From contig CALJUR010000138.1 in assembly GCA_937975765.1 (NCBI GenBank), positions 1 to 43,996 on the forward strand: DNA of 43,996 nt. The letters run 5' to 3'. Positions 6,638 to 15,255 of this stretch are shown one piece after another. The notes beneath the pieces were generated by a model, which was given only the letters and a program-made list of their open reading frames with translations, was not told where the DNA came from and did no database searches. A program made the position numbers and the translations under genes. Numbering within the stretch: position 1 is the stretch's first letter; each line of letters begins with the position of its first letter. This DNA is from an uncultured Myxococcales bacterium (lineage in GTDB: Bacteria; Myxococcota_A; UBA9042; DTJE01).

Positions 6638-9310
6638 ATGAAGCGGTGCGCGGTGGCGGTGGCCGGGCTGGTACTGGCGATGGCGGCGTGCGGGGGGGGG
6701 GACGGCGCCCGCGACCCGGGAGGGCCGGATGCCGTGGACGAGCCGCAGGGCGACCTGGCGGTTCCGGAGACGCAGGACGGGACGGCGGACGTCCCGCCCG
6801 AGGCCGTTGCGGACACCCTGCCGGACGTCGAGCCGGACGCCGCCGACGGGGTGGAGGATGCCGTCGGGGACGCGCCGGACGCGCTGCCGGCCGACGCGGC
6901 CTGGGCCGGATCGGACCCGTTCCCCGTGGACGGGACGTTCTACGCGTTGCATCCGGCGGCCTTCGCCCGGATCAGCCGCTACGCGACACACGTGTCGGGG
7001 CCGGTGGACGCCCGCCCGGACATCGGCCACCGGGGTTCGTTCGGGACCGGCAACGGCCGCGTGTTCGGCTTCGTCGGCCTCGCGGATCCGCTGAACACGC
7101 TGCACTCGCTGGTCGGCCCGACGTACGAGCGCCGGCCGAACTTCTTCGGCGACTACGCGATCCGGCTGGCGCGCCCCCAGGACTCCACGCCGCCCGACTT
7201 CGACGAGGAGTGGGCCGGCCGCAGCCTGTCCGCGCCGGTCGTGCTGACCCGCGGGCGGCTGGGGGACCTGGAACTGGACACGATCGACCTCGGGCCGCCC
7301 GGGGGCGCGGGACTTCCTGCGACCTGCTTCGTCCGGGGACTGCTGGTGCGGAACCGCGCGGCGACGGAATCGCCGGCGGTGACGGTCGTCGTGGCGGCCA
7401 ACAACGACCTCCTCCTCGCGCAGGACGGGGTGCTGATCGAGGGCGGGCCGGCGAAGGATGGCGTGCGGCGGACGGTGACGACGGTGTTCGCGAGCGTCGA
7501 GGGGCGGGCCGCCCGGGCGGAGGGGCAGGCGCTGGCGCTGGACGTCGGGCCGCTGGCCGCCGGCGCCGAGGTGCTGCGGGTGCTGGCGCATTGCACGGGC
7601 GAGGAGACGACGGCGGGGGCGGGTCGGGGCACCGTCCCGGCGGCCGGGGCGCCCGGCGTGGCCGAGACGTTGTGGGCGCTGGCCTACCCCGAGACCGAAC
7701 TGGCGGTCGCCCTGGACGATGCGGCGCAGGAGTACGCGGCCTGGGAGGGCGGGCTGGTGCAGGTCGACGTGCCCGACCCGATGGTAGCCGACTTCCTGGA
7801 CGGCATGAAGATGACGTTGAAGGCCCAGACCGCGGCGACGGGGGCGACCTGCCCGATGTCCAACTACACGCGCACCTGGGCCCGGGACAACATCGGGCCG
7901 GTGATGGCGATGCTGGCGCTGGGCGGGATCGAGGACGTCGAGGCCATGCTGGATTACGTGGACGCGGCGATCCGGTACGGCGGTGACCTGTCCAACAGCT
8001 ACGACGCCGACCTGGACGTGGCGAACGCGCCGGCCGCGCCGGACTGGGCGACGAAGGGGCCGCTGGCGGCGCGGGTGGCGGCGGAGACCCCGTCCTACAT
8101 GGTGACGATGTACGGGCTGCACCAGAGGTACACGGGGGACCTGTCCCGGGCCGTCGAGCGCTGGGGCCTGCTGCGGCGCTGCATGTACGACGTCGGGTGG
8201 GGCGTCGACCGGCTGCTGCCGTTCACCGGGGACGAGACGTACCGGGCCGCCATGAACGCCGCGGCCAACATCGACCTGGAGGTCGCCCACCACGACCTCA
8301 GCTGGTCGGCGAACTCGGCCTTCCTGTGGCTGGGAGCGGCGCGAGAGTTCGCGCGGCTGGCGGACCTGCAGGGGCAGGTGGACCAGCGCGAGGAGATCCG
8401 GGCGCTGGCGGACGAGGTGGCGACGAAGTCCCTGCCCTACTACCGGCTGGAGGACGGGTGCTGGTCGGCGTTCGTGTGGCGGAGCACGCTGGAGAAGGCG
8501 CCGCCGTTCGAGGACGTGGCGTTGCAGGAGATCTGGTCGGGGTACAAGGATGGGGACGACGCGGGGGCGCAGCAGGCGCTGGATTGCCTGGTCACGCGGC
8601 TGGGGCGTGCACCCGGGGAGATCGTCAGCCCCCTGGGCGAGACCTGGCAGGGGGCGCTGCTGAACGCGTGGGAGGGCGTCTACACCGGCATGCTGCCGGG
8701 GTACGTGCTGGCGGTTCTGAACGACGCGGGCCACCCGCAGGCCCCGGACGCCTTCGCGGCCGTGCGGAAGTCGCTGGACACGTCCGGGAACCTGCAGGAA
8801 TACATGATCTTCGACGACCACTCGGGCTTCTCGGTGGCGTACGACCCCGTCGGCGGGCTGGGCGACTACACGGCCAAGTTCCGGCCGTGGGAGGGCGGCA
8901 TCGTCGCCGAGGCGGTGATGCGCCACCTGCTGGGCTTCCGGCCGGACGCGACGGCGCGCACGGTGTCGCTGCGGCCGCACCTGCCCGGGGGGTGGCCCTC
9001 GGTGCGGTTCCAGGGCCTGCGCGCGGCCGGGGAACGGTTCGACGTGCAGGTGGAGCGCCTGGACGGCGGGCGGGTCGCGGTGACGGTGGCACGCCGCGCC
9101 GGGTCCGCGGATGCGCAGGCCTGGGCCGTGGACGTGCGCTGGGATGCCCCGGCCGGCCTGCCGTCGTTCGAGATCGGCGGCACGCCGGTGCCGGAGGAGC
9201 AGGTCGCGCGGACGACGTCGCGGTTCGGGACCGTCTCGGCGCGGACGCCGGGCGCCCCGCTCGCACCGGGCGGCACCGTGACGTTCCAGGTGACGCTGCC
9301 GGGACGGTAG
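6638..9310 (+). CDS. Secreted lipoprotein, six-hairpin glycosidase-like
   Basis: 890 residues. The signal peptide ends in a lipobox with C18 (LAMAAC), followed by a disordered Asp/Pro/Ala linker to about residue 92, a common surface-tether layout in Myxococcota-like genomes. The rest looks like the (alpha/alpha)6 six-hairpin glycosidase superfamily: an N-terminal beta-sandwich region (about 95-390), W414-A-R416-D417 (compare WxRD in GH15/GH63-like enzymes), ETWQGALLNAWEGVY near residue 670, FRPWEGGIVAEA near residue 750, and a C-terminal RPHLPGGW...RF beta-sandwich element near residue 780. Probable role is extracytoplasmic oligosaccharide hydrolysis; substrate unknown. A run of ten G (6692-6701) follows the lipobox Cys codon. 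The TAG stop lies inside a dispersed GC-rich repeat. Confidence 0.75.
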   Translation: MKRCAVAVAGLVLAMAACGGGDGARDPGGPDAVDEPQGDLAVPETQDGTADVPPEAVADTLPDVEPDAADGVEDAVGDAPDALPADAAWAGSDPFPVDGTFYALHPAAFARISRYATHVSGPVDARPDIGHRGSFGTGNGRVFGFVGLADPLNTLHSLVGPTYERRPNFFGDYAIRLARPQDSTPPDFDEEWAGRSLSAPVVLTRGRLGDLELDTIDLGPPGGAGLPATCFVRGLLVRNRAATESPAVTVVVAANNDLLLAQDGVLIEGGPAKDGVRRTVTTVFASVEGRAARAEGQALALDVGPLAAGAEVLRVLAHCTGEETTAGAGRGTVPAAGAPGVAETLWALAYPETELAVALDDAAQEYAAWEGGLVQVDVPDPMVADFLDGMKMTLKAQTAATGATCPMSNYTRTWARDNIGPVMAMLALGGIEDVEAMLDYVDAAIRYGGDLSNSYDADLDVANAPAAPDWATKGPLAARVAAETPSYMVTMYGLHQRYTGDLSRAVERWGLLRRCMYDVGWGVDRLLPFTGDETYRAAMNAAANIDLEVAHHDLSWSANSAFLWLGAAREFARLADLQGQVDQREEIRALADEVATKSLPYYRLEDGCWSAFVWRSTLEKAPPFEDVALQEIWSGYKDGDDAGAQQALDCLVTRLGRAPGEIVSPLGETWQGALLNAWEGVYTGMLPGYVLAVLNDAGHPQAPDAFAAVRKSLDTSGNLQEYMIFDDHSGFSVAYDPVGGLGDYTAKFRPWEGGIVAEAVMRHLLGFRPDATARTVSLRPHLPGGWPSVRFQGLRAAGERFDVQVERLDGGRVAVTVARRAGSADAQAWAVDVRWDAPAGLPSFEIGGTPVPEEQVARTTSRFGTVSARTPGAPLAPGGTVTFQVTLPGR
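6692..6701 (+). repeat. Poly-G tract (G10) inside the lipoprotein coding region
   Basis: Ten consecutive G directly after the lipobox TGC codon, encoding GGG-GGG-GGG plus the first base of the next codon. Gain or loss of one G would shift the frame at residue 19 and abolish the mature protein. Confidence 0.9.
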
Positions 9311-9340
9311 GGCGGCGGCCCCGTCCCCCGTCCCCCGCCA
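9307..9340 (+). repeat. Dispersed GC-rich hairpin repeat, copy 1
   Basis: GTAGGGCGGCGGCCCCGTCC...CCCCCGCC. The TAG in the repeat is the stop codon of the glycosidase lipoprotein gene. Same family as the copies near 9380, 19773, 19843, 31677 and 31790. Confidence 0.7.
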
Positions 9341-9379
9341 CCCGGGAGGTCGTGGCGATCGTCCGGTGCGGCCTGGAAA

Positions 9380-9407
9380 TGTAGGGCGGGGGCCCCGTCC
9401 CCCGCCA
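9380..9407 (+). repeat. Dispersed GC-rich hairpin repeat, copy 2
   Basis: TGTAGGGCGGGGG...CCCCCGCC, with arms GGCGGGGG / CCCCCGCC around a CCCCGT loop. Together with copy 1 it occupies much of the 154-bp gap between the two lipoprotein genes. Confidence 0.75.
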
Positions 9408-9464
9408 TCGGGTGGGTGGTGGTTCCCGGCGGCCCCGGGGTGATCCTGTTGCCGGAGGGTTCCG

Positions 9465-11210
9465 ATGCGGAAACTCCCGTGCTGGGTCCTGGTGGTGGCG
9501 TGGGCCGCGGGGTGCGGCGGGTCGGGAGGAACGGCGGCCGACCCGGGGCCCCTGGACCTGGCGTACGACGTCGCGTTCGGGGACACGGCGCAGGACGGGA
9601 CGGCCGGGGATGCGGAGGAACGCGACCTCCCGGCGGACACGATCGTGCCGGACCTCCCCGGGGACCCGGCGGTCGACGAGGGGGCCGAGGCCGCGCAGGA
9701 CGCGGCGCAGGGCGACGACACCCCGGCGGGGGACGCGGCAGGGGATCCTTCCTTGCTCGATCCGGCCGGGGATCCCGCGGTCGATCCCGCGGACGATCCG
9801 GGTGCAGACGGGCCTCTGGACGTCGCGGCCGACGTCCTCGGCGACGCGGCGGACCTGCCCCCCGACGCCTTCGAGGAGCCCTGGACCTCGCTCTTCGATC
9901 CGGCGAGGATCCGGGACGCCTCCACCGCGGAATGCCTCTTCACCAACCCGCACACCGCGATCAAGGACGGCGTGCTGCTGGATGTCTGGAACGTGTCGTA
10001 CCGGTCCTGGGAGTCGATCGACGGCCAGTTGCAACCGATTCTCATCCGGGGCTTCGCGGCGCGCCCGCAGGTCGCCTCTGTCCCGCTGCCCGGCGTGGTC
10101 CAGGCGCACGGCCTGGGCGGCATGTCCGAGGAGGCCCACGCGACCGGCACCGCGGCGCTGCTGGGGACGTTCGCGATCGCGTACACGGGGCCGGGCGGCG
10201 GCAACAAGCCCGACAACACCTCGGAGGGGCGGCCGGCCGGGTACGAGGACGGCTACCGGATGTTCGACACCCTGGCCGACCCGCGCGGGTCCTGGTTCTG
10301 GGGACACGCGGTGGCAGGGCTGCGGGGCCTGACGTGCCTGGCGATGCGCGACGACGTGGACGCGACGCGGCTGGGCATGACCGGCTTCTCGGCGGGCGGC
10401 GTGGTGACGCTGATCGGCGCGGCCGTGGACGACCGGGTCAAGGCGGCCGTGCCGCTGTCGGCCTGCGGCGCCTGGGACGTGGCGACGCAGTCCCCGAAGG
10501 CGTGGCAGCACGAACTGCTGGCGAAGGCGGGCCTGACGACGGCCAGTCCCGAGTGGACGGCGCTGCTGGATCACCTGGACTCGGCCCGGCTGCTGCCCGC
10601 CACCGCGGCGCAGGTGCTGATGGTGAACGGGTCCGCCGACGAGTTCTTCCCCCTGACGGCGCACGTCGCGACCTTCGACGCGATCCCGGGGGACGCCAAG
10701 CGCACTGCCGTCGCCGGCAACTTCGACCACGGCTGCTTCCAGTTGACGTCGATCGAGGACAAGGAGGACGTCGAGATCCGCGCCTCCGACGCGGCGAAAG
10801 GCGGCCAGCGGATGTGGTTCCGGCACGTCTTCGGCACCGACGCGGACTACGGGTACGTGCCGCTGGCCCCGGCCAACGTGACGTTTGCCCAGGCGCTGCC
10901 GGGGGCCTGGATCGCGGGGGCCGTCGTAGACGGGGGAGGTTCGCGGCTGGACGTGAAGGAGGTCCGGCTGTGGGCCAGCACCGACGCCAAGCTGTGGTTC
11001 AGCCTGGAACTGGTGTCGAAGGGCAACGGTCTGTACGCGACGAAGGCCAACGAGTTCGTTCCGCAGGACCCGGCCACGCTGGCCTGGTACGTGGACGCGG
11101 CCTACAAGACGAAGGATCTGGTCCTGCCCGAGACGTTCTCGATCTCGACCCGGCCCTCGCTGCCGGCGGGCTTCGTGCCGGACATCCGCGGCATCACGTC
11201 CTGCTGGTAA
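9465..11210 (+). CDS. Secreted lipoprotein, alpha/beta hydrolase (dienelactone/acetyl-xylan esterase-like)
   Basis: 581 residues. The signal peptide ends with lipobox C17 (AAGC). A long Asp/Ala/Pro linker follows to about residue 140. The alpha/beta-hydrolase core shows the nucleophile elbow G307-F-S309-A-G-G, an acidic residue D392 in NGSADE, and H422 in NFDHG, in the right order for a Ser-Asp-His triad. A C-terminal beta-rich domain (about 460-581) contains LWASTDAKLWFSLEL and ends with a conspicuous SCW. It is preceded by a purine-rich GGAGGG about 5 nt before ATG 9465. Neighbouring secreted glycosidase and CHAT-like lipoproteins suggest a cell-surface polymer-processing set; esterase or peptidase substrate unknown. 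Confidence 0.75.
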   Translation: MRKLPCWVLVVAWAAGCGGSGGTAADPGPLDLAYDVAFGDTAQDGTAGDAEERDLPADTIVPDLPGDPAVDEGAEAAQDAAQGDDTPAGDAAGDPSLLDPAGDPAVDPADDPGADGPLDVAADVLGDAADLPPDAFEEPWTSLFDPARIRDASTAECLFTNPHTAIKDGVLLDVWNVSYRSWESIDGQLQPILIRGFAARPQVASVPLPGVVQAHGLGGMSEEAHATGTAALLGTFAIAYTGPGGGNKPDNTSEGRPAGYEDGYRMFDTLADPRGSWFWGHAVAGLRGLTCLAMRDDVDATRLGMTGFSAGGVVTLIGAAVDDRVKAAVPLSACGAWDVATQSPKAWQHELLAKAGLTTASPEWTALLDHLDSARLLPATAAQVLMVNGSADEFFPLTAHVATFDAIPGDAKRTAVAGNFDHGCFQLTSIEDKEDVEIRASDAAKGGQRMWFRHVFGTDADYGYVPLAPANVTFAQALPGAWIAGAVVDGGGSRLDVKEVRLWASTDAKLWFSLELVSKGNGLYATKANEFVPQDPATLAWYVDAAYKTKDLVLPETFSISTRPSLPAGFVPDIRGITSCW

Positions 11211-11227
11211 TCGGCGTGGCCTGCTGG

Positions 11228-11233
11228 TAGTTT
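11228..11233 (+). promoter_or_regulatory. Candidate -10 box of a leaderless xseA transcript
   Basis: TAGTTT lies 7 nt before ATG 11241, and no SD is visible. No convincing -35 box is found upstream. Confidence 0.35.
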
Positions 11234-11240
11234 GCGACCC

Positions 11241-12623
11241 ATGGACGCTCCCGTTCGAAACCCCGACGTGCTGACCGTCGCCCAGGTCTCGCGCCTGGTG
11301 AAGACGCTGCTGGAGACGTCGTTCTCCCGCATCCGGGTCGAGGGCGAGGTCACCGGCTTCAAGCGCGCCGCGTCCGGCCACGCCTACTTCTCGCTGACGG
11401 AACGGGACCCCGAGGGCGGCACGCTGAAGCTGGACTGCGTGATCTACCGGTTCGCGCGGGCGGCCGCGTCGGTGGACCTTCACGACGGCCAGCGCGTGGT
11501 GGCGTCGGGCCGGATGACGTCGTGGGGCGGGACCAGCCGCTACCAGTTGAACGTGGACGCGGTCGAGGAGGCCGGGATCGGCGACCTGCTGCGCCGCCTG
11601 GAGGAGTTGCGGCGCCGGCTGGCGGGGGAGGGGCTGTTCGACGAGGACCGCAAGAGGCCGCTGCCGTTCCTGCCGCGGTGCGTGGGCATCGTGACGTCGC
11701 TGCGCGGGGCGGCCCTGCGGGACATGGTGCGGACCATCCTGGGGCGCTTCCCGGCACGCATCCTGGTCGCGGACAGCCTGGTGCAGGGCGAGGGGGCGGC
11801 CGAGGGGGTCGCGAAGGGCATCGAGTTGCTGGGCCTGGTGCCCGAGGTGGACGTCATCATCATCGGGCGCGGCGGCGGGTCGCTGGAGGACCTGTGGGCC
11901 TTCAACGAGGAGGTCCTGGTCCGGGCGGTGGCGGAGTCGCGGGTGCCGATCGTGTCCGCCGTCGGGCACGAGGTGGACCGGGTGCTGACCGACGAGGCGG
12001 CCGACCTGCGGGCGCCCACGCCCACGGCAGCCGGCGCGATGGTGGTTCCGTCGATGCAGGACATCGACGCGTCGCTGCTGGACCTGCAGGTCCGGGCGGT
12101 GGCCGCGCTGACCCGGCGGGTCGAAGTGGCGGGCCAGCGCCTGGACGACCAGGAGGCGCGGCTGCGGGCGGCCGGGGGGCGCGCATTCGACCTGCCCCGG
12201 CGGCGCGTGGACGAGATCGGCCAGCGGATGGCCCGGGCCGGCGACCTCCTGTTGCAGGTCCCGGGGCACGGGTTGGGCGTGCTGGCGGCCCGGCTGGCCT
12301 CGGCGCACCCGGCGCGCCGGCTGCTGGAGGAGCGTCGCCGCGCGGCGGGCCTGGCCGACCGGTTCCGCGCGCTGGGGCCCCGCCTGCTGGAACCCCACGG
12401 CACCGCCTGGGAGGCGGCCCGGCTGCGCCTGCTGCCGCTGTCGCCCTACGCCCCGCTGGACCGGGGATACGCGCTGGTGCGCGGCCCTGACGGCCGGCTG
12501 GTCCACCGGCACGACCAGGTCGCCCCCGGCGATGCGGTCGACGTGTGGCTCCACGCCGGCACCCTGGACTGCCGGGTTGCCTCGACCCGTCCGGAGGGCC
12601 CTCCGGGCCGACCCTCCGCGTGA
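11241..12623 (+). CDS. xseA: Exodeoxyribonuclease VII large subunit
   Basis: 460 residues. Catalytic subunit of the ExoVII single-strand DNA exonuclease (with XseB). An N-terminal OB-fold runs from LTVAQVSRLVKTLLE through RVEGEVTGFK and GHAYFSL. The conserved catalytic region includes GIVTSLRGAALRDM, IIIGRGGGSLEDLWAFN and SAVGHEVDRVLTDEAADLRAPTPTAA. A coiled-coil helical arm follows (about 270-400), then the C-terminal LDRGYALVR segment. ATG 11241 is chosen over an in-frame TTG at 11232; homology begins with NPDVLTVAQV and a -10-like box ends 7 nt upstream, suggesting a leaderless message. No xseB is found next to it, so the small subunit must lie elsewhere. Confidence 0.95.
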   Translation: MDAPVRNPDVLTVAQVSRLVKTLLETSFSRIRVEGEVTGFKRAASGHAYFSLTERDPEGGTLKLDCVIYRFARAAASVDLHDGQRVVASGRMTSWGGTSRYQLNVDAVEEAGIGDLLRRLEELRRRLAGEGLFDEDRKRPLPFLPRCVGIVTSLRGAALRDMVRTILGRFPARILVADSLVQGEGAAEGVAKGIELLGLVPEVDVIIIGRGGGSLEDLWAFNEEVLVRAVAESRVPIVSAVGHEVDRVLTDEAADLRAPTPTAAGAMVVPSMQDIDASLLDLQVRAVAALTRRVEVAGQRLDDQEARLRAAGGRAFDLPRRRVDEIGQRMARAGDLLLQVPGHGLGVLAARLASAHPARRLLEERRRAAGLADRFRALGPRLLEPHGTAWEAARLRLLPLSPYAPLDRGYALVRGPDGRLVHRHDQVAPGDAVDVWLHAGTLDCRVASTRPEGPPGRPSA

Positions 12624-12672
12624 TATGCTTGCCCCGTTCCCTTGCCGTCCCGCCGGATCCCCGGAGGTCGCG

Positions 12673-15129
12673 ATGCCCCTGCGCGTCATCCCTGCATGGC
12701 TCCTGCCGATGCTGGTCGCGCTGGCGTGCGGTGGGGGGGGAGGCCGGGACGCGGGCGGGGAGGCGCCCCCGACGGACCTGCCCGACGCGGTCGAACTGCC
12801 GGAGGCTGCCCCGTCCGATGCCCCGGACGAGCCCGAGGGGCGCGACGTCTCCCCGGAAGCCGTGGCGGATGCGACGTTCGACATCGCGCCCCCGTTCGCT
12901 GGTGTCGCGCCATTCGTCCGCGTGCTGCATCCCACCGGGCGTCCCGTCGTCGCGGTACCGGGAGGCCGGGTCGTGCTGGGCGGGCTGCTGGCCGGCGCCG
13001 TGGACGCGCTGACGATCGAGGGGGCCGGCGCGCCCGTCACCGTCGTGCCGCAGGCCTGGTGGTCCAGCGACCCGATCGACCTGCAGCTCGGCGACAACGC
13101 GTTGACGGTGACCGTCCGTCGCGGCGACTTCTCGGCCTCGGACACGATCGTCGTCACGTCCACGCCGGGCCTGGACGCCCCGGTCCCGGTCCTTCGTCCC
13201 GACGCCGGGTTCGTCGGCGACACGGTCCGGTTTCGGGTCGCCTTCGCGCTGGGGGCTTCCGCGCCGGCCGACCTGGATCGCCTGGCCCTGTACCGGGTCG
13301 GCCAGGACGGCCTGCCCGCGGGCGAGGGCGACTTCCTGGGTCGCCCCCGGGACGATGGGCTTCTGGCCGAGCACGGCGACGAGATCGCCGGCGACGGCGT
13401 CTTCTCGGTGCGCGCGACGGTCTCCTGCGAAGCGGACGGACCGCTGCGTTTCCGGGTCCAGGTTCCGGTCACGACCGGTGACGGCTACCTCGCGTACTCG
13501 CCCGTCGCGGAACTGGACTGCATCCCGCGGGTTCCGAGGGAGGAATGCCAGGACGCGGTGGCGGCCGTGAACGCGGCCGCGGCCCGCTGGGAGGCCACCC
13601 GGGCCGGCGGGGAGGCAGTGGCGCGGCAGGCCGTCCTGGACCTGCTGGCCGGGATGCCGGATGTGGCGGAATCCGGGGCGGGCGAGGGGTCCGGGGCATG
13701 GCTCCGAATGTCCTCGGGGCTGCTGGGCGTGGCGTCCCTGGCTCCCGAGGGCCTGAGGTCGGGGCCGGCCGCCCGCCGGGTCGCCCTGCTGGACCCCGTG
13801 ACGTCCAGTCCTTCGGGCCAGGACGAGGTGACCGCGCTGGAACAGGCCCTGCGTGTCCGCGACTGCCCCCGCCCGGTGCGGTCGGGCCCGTTCCACGGGG
13901 CCGAGGTCGGGCCCTCCCGGCTGCGGGCCTCGACGGGAGTTGGCCTGCTGGCCCTGGCCGCCCACGGGGACCTGTTCTTCGAGGGGATGTCCCGGGTGGC
14001 GCGGGACGCCCTCGGCTGGACGCACGACGCGCCGGTCGAGGCGCTGGAACTGGGCGCGCCGCTTTCCTGCGACGCGCTGCTGGCCGGCCCGGTCGCGTGC
14101 TCGGACCGGGTGGCCTGTCCGGGCGATGCCGAGTGCGTGATCACGGACGCCGACGGGACGGACCTGTCGGGCGTTTGCGTGGACCACGTGCAGGCCGACC
14201 TGCGCCGCGGGCGGCTGGCGGTGGCGCCCGGGGGCCTCGCCGTGCTGCCGGCCTTCCTGGAGCGGCACGTCCGCGACCCGATGCCCGACAGCCTGGCCTA
14301 CCTGGGCGCGTGTCGCAGCCTGGACGCGGGTCCCCTGGCCGCGGCCTTCCTGGCGGCCGGGGCCCGGACGGTGGTCGGCTGGACGGGGCGCCCGACGTCC
14401 GACGGGGCCATCCGGATCGGGTCGGAGGTGCTGGCCGGCCTGGCCTCGGGCACGCCGATCGGAACGGCCGTCGCGGCCACCGCCCCGGACGCGGCCTCGC
14501 CGGACGGGGCCCGCCTGGTCGTGCTGGGCGACGAGTCCTGGTCGATGGCCGGGGGCGACCTGGTGGACGGCGGCTTCGATCGGGGCGACCTGGCGCCCTG
14601 GAGCGTGTCCGGGGACGCGCGCGTCGTGACCCGGTTCGGGGAGTCCCAGCCGGTCGCGGGGAAGTTCCTGGCGGCGCTGTCGACCGGCCTCGGCTACGGC
14701 GTGCAGGGCGCCGTCCTGCGCCAGCCGCTGTGCCTGCCACCGGGCGTTCGCACGCTGTCCTTCTGGTGGCGCCTGTACTCCGAGGAATTCCCCGAGGGCT
14801 GCGGCGCGAAGCACCCGGACGCCTTCGCGGCGCGGCTGGCCAGCGACGGTGGGGTCGAGGTGCCGCTGCTGACCCGGACCATCAACGACCTGTGCGACCC
14901 CTCGGACTGCCAGGCCTGCTGCCGGGACGGGGCGTGCCAGGGGCTGCAGGACGCCGAGATGAGTTTCGACCAGGGCGGGGTCCGGAAGACGCCGTCCTGG
15001 CAGAAGGTCGAGGCGGACGTTTCGGCCTTCGCCGGCCGGGGGCCGGTGGACCTCGTCCTGGAGGCCCGGGACCGGGGCGACTCCGCGTTCGACACCGCCG
15101 TGCTGGTCGACTCGATCGAGATCCGCTAG
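12673..15129 (+). CDS. Lipoprotein with CHAT-like (clan CD) cysteine protease domain
   Basis: 818 residues. The signal peptide ends at lipobox C19 (VALAC), followed by an Asp/Pro/Ala linker to about residue 75. Beta-sandwich-like repeats cover about 80-280. A region at about 385-625 resembles CHAT/caspase-like domains: H431-G432 after hydrophobic LLALAA, then LGAC547-RS followed by AAAFLAAGARTVVGW, the classical CHAT strand-helix. Between His and Cys sits an insertion of about 70 residues with five cysteines (residues 467-503), probably disulphide-bonded. The C-terminal 200 residues are beta-rich with six more cysteines and resemble a carbohydrate-binding or anchor domain. SD GGAGGT sits 4 nt before the start. 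A G8 tract (12733-12740) follows the lipobox codon. Activity is inference from two motif residues. Confidence 0.65.
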   Translation: MPLRVIPAWLLPMLVALACGGGGGRDAGGEAPPTDLPDAVELPEAAPSDAPDEPEGRDVSPEAVADATFDIAPPFAGVAPFVRVLHPTGRPVVAVPGGRVVLGGLLAGAVDALTIEGAGAPVTVVPQAWWSSDPIDLQLGDNALTVTVRRGDFSASDTIVVTSTPGLDAPVPVLRPDAGFVGDTVRFRVAFALGASAPADLDRLALYRVGQDGLPAGEGDFLGRPRDDGLLAEHGDEIAGDGVFSVRATVSCEADGPLRFRVQVPVTTGDGYLAYSPVAELDCIPRVPREECQDAVAAVNAAAARWEATRAGGEAVARQAVLDLLAGMPDVAESGAGEGSGAWLRMSSGLLGVASLAPEGLRSGPAARRVALLDPVTSSPSGQDEVTALEQALRVRDCPRPVRSGPFHGAEVGPSRLRASTGVGLLALAAHGDLFFEGMSRVARDALGWTHDAPVEALELGAPLSCDALLAGPVACSDRVACPGDAECVITDADGTDLSGVCVDHVQADLRRGRLAVAPGGLAVLPAFLERHVRDPMPDSLAYLGACRSLDAGPLAAAFLAAGARTVVGWTGRPTSDGAIRIGSEVLAGLASGTPIGTAVAATAPDAASPDGARLVVLGDESWSMAGGDLVDGGFDRGDLAPWSVSGDARVVTRFGESQPVAGKFLAALSTGLGYGVQGAVLRQPLCLPPGVRTLSFWWRLYSEEFPEGCGAKHPDAFAARLASDGGVEVPLLTRTINDLCDPSDCQACCRDGACQGLQDAEMSFDQGGVRKTPSWQKVEADVSAFAGRGPVDLVLEARDRGDSAFDTAVLVDSIEIR

Positions 15130-15138
15130 CCCCGGAAC

Positions 15139-15231
15139 GAGGGACAGCCTCCCTTTTTTCCGCAGCCCGCCAAGGCCTTCCGGCTTCTTCACTCCCATCC
15201 TGGGCCCGTAGAGAATTGGAGGCTGTCCCTC
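15139..15231. mobile_element. MITE-like element A (GGGACAGCCTCC inverted repeats)
   Basis: A 93-bp element bounded by perfect 14-bp inverted repeats GAGGGACAGCCTCC at 15139-15152 and its complement at 15218-15231. It starts 9 nt after the stop codon of the CHAT lipoprotein and fills the convergent junction with the DUF2400 gene. T-runs follow both arms on the plus strand (TTTTTT at 15154-15159, CTTTTC after the right arm), so it might also terminate transcription. It has no coding capacity. Confidence 0.75.
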
Positions 15232-15255
15232 TTTTCGATCGAGGGCCGGGTGGCG

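Noticed and set aside
6386..10219. A 1277-codon open frame on the minus strand
   Set aside because: Shadow of eno and two lipoprotein genes; no domain recognisable.
12532..12672. N-terminal extension of the CHAT lipoprotein and a possible xseB
   Set aside because: The upstream frame overlaps xseA and lacks an SD; the signal peptide clearly starts at 12673, and no XseB-like sequence follows xseA.
8625..13472. A 1615-codon open frame on the minus strand
   Set aside because: It lies opposite four well-supported plus-strand genes, has Arg/Pro/Gln-biased low-complexity translation and no motif; an artefact of high GC.
11902..15198. A 1098-codon minus-strand open frame
   Set aside because: Antisense to xseA and the CHAT lipoprotein; translation is Arg/Gly/Pro-rich without family resemblance.
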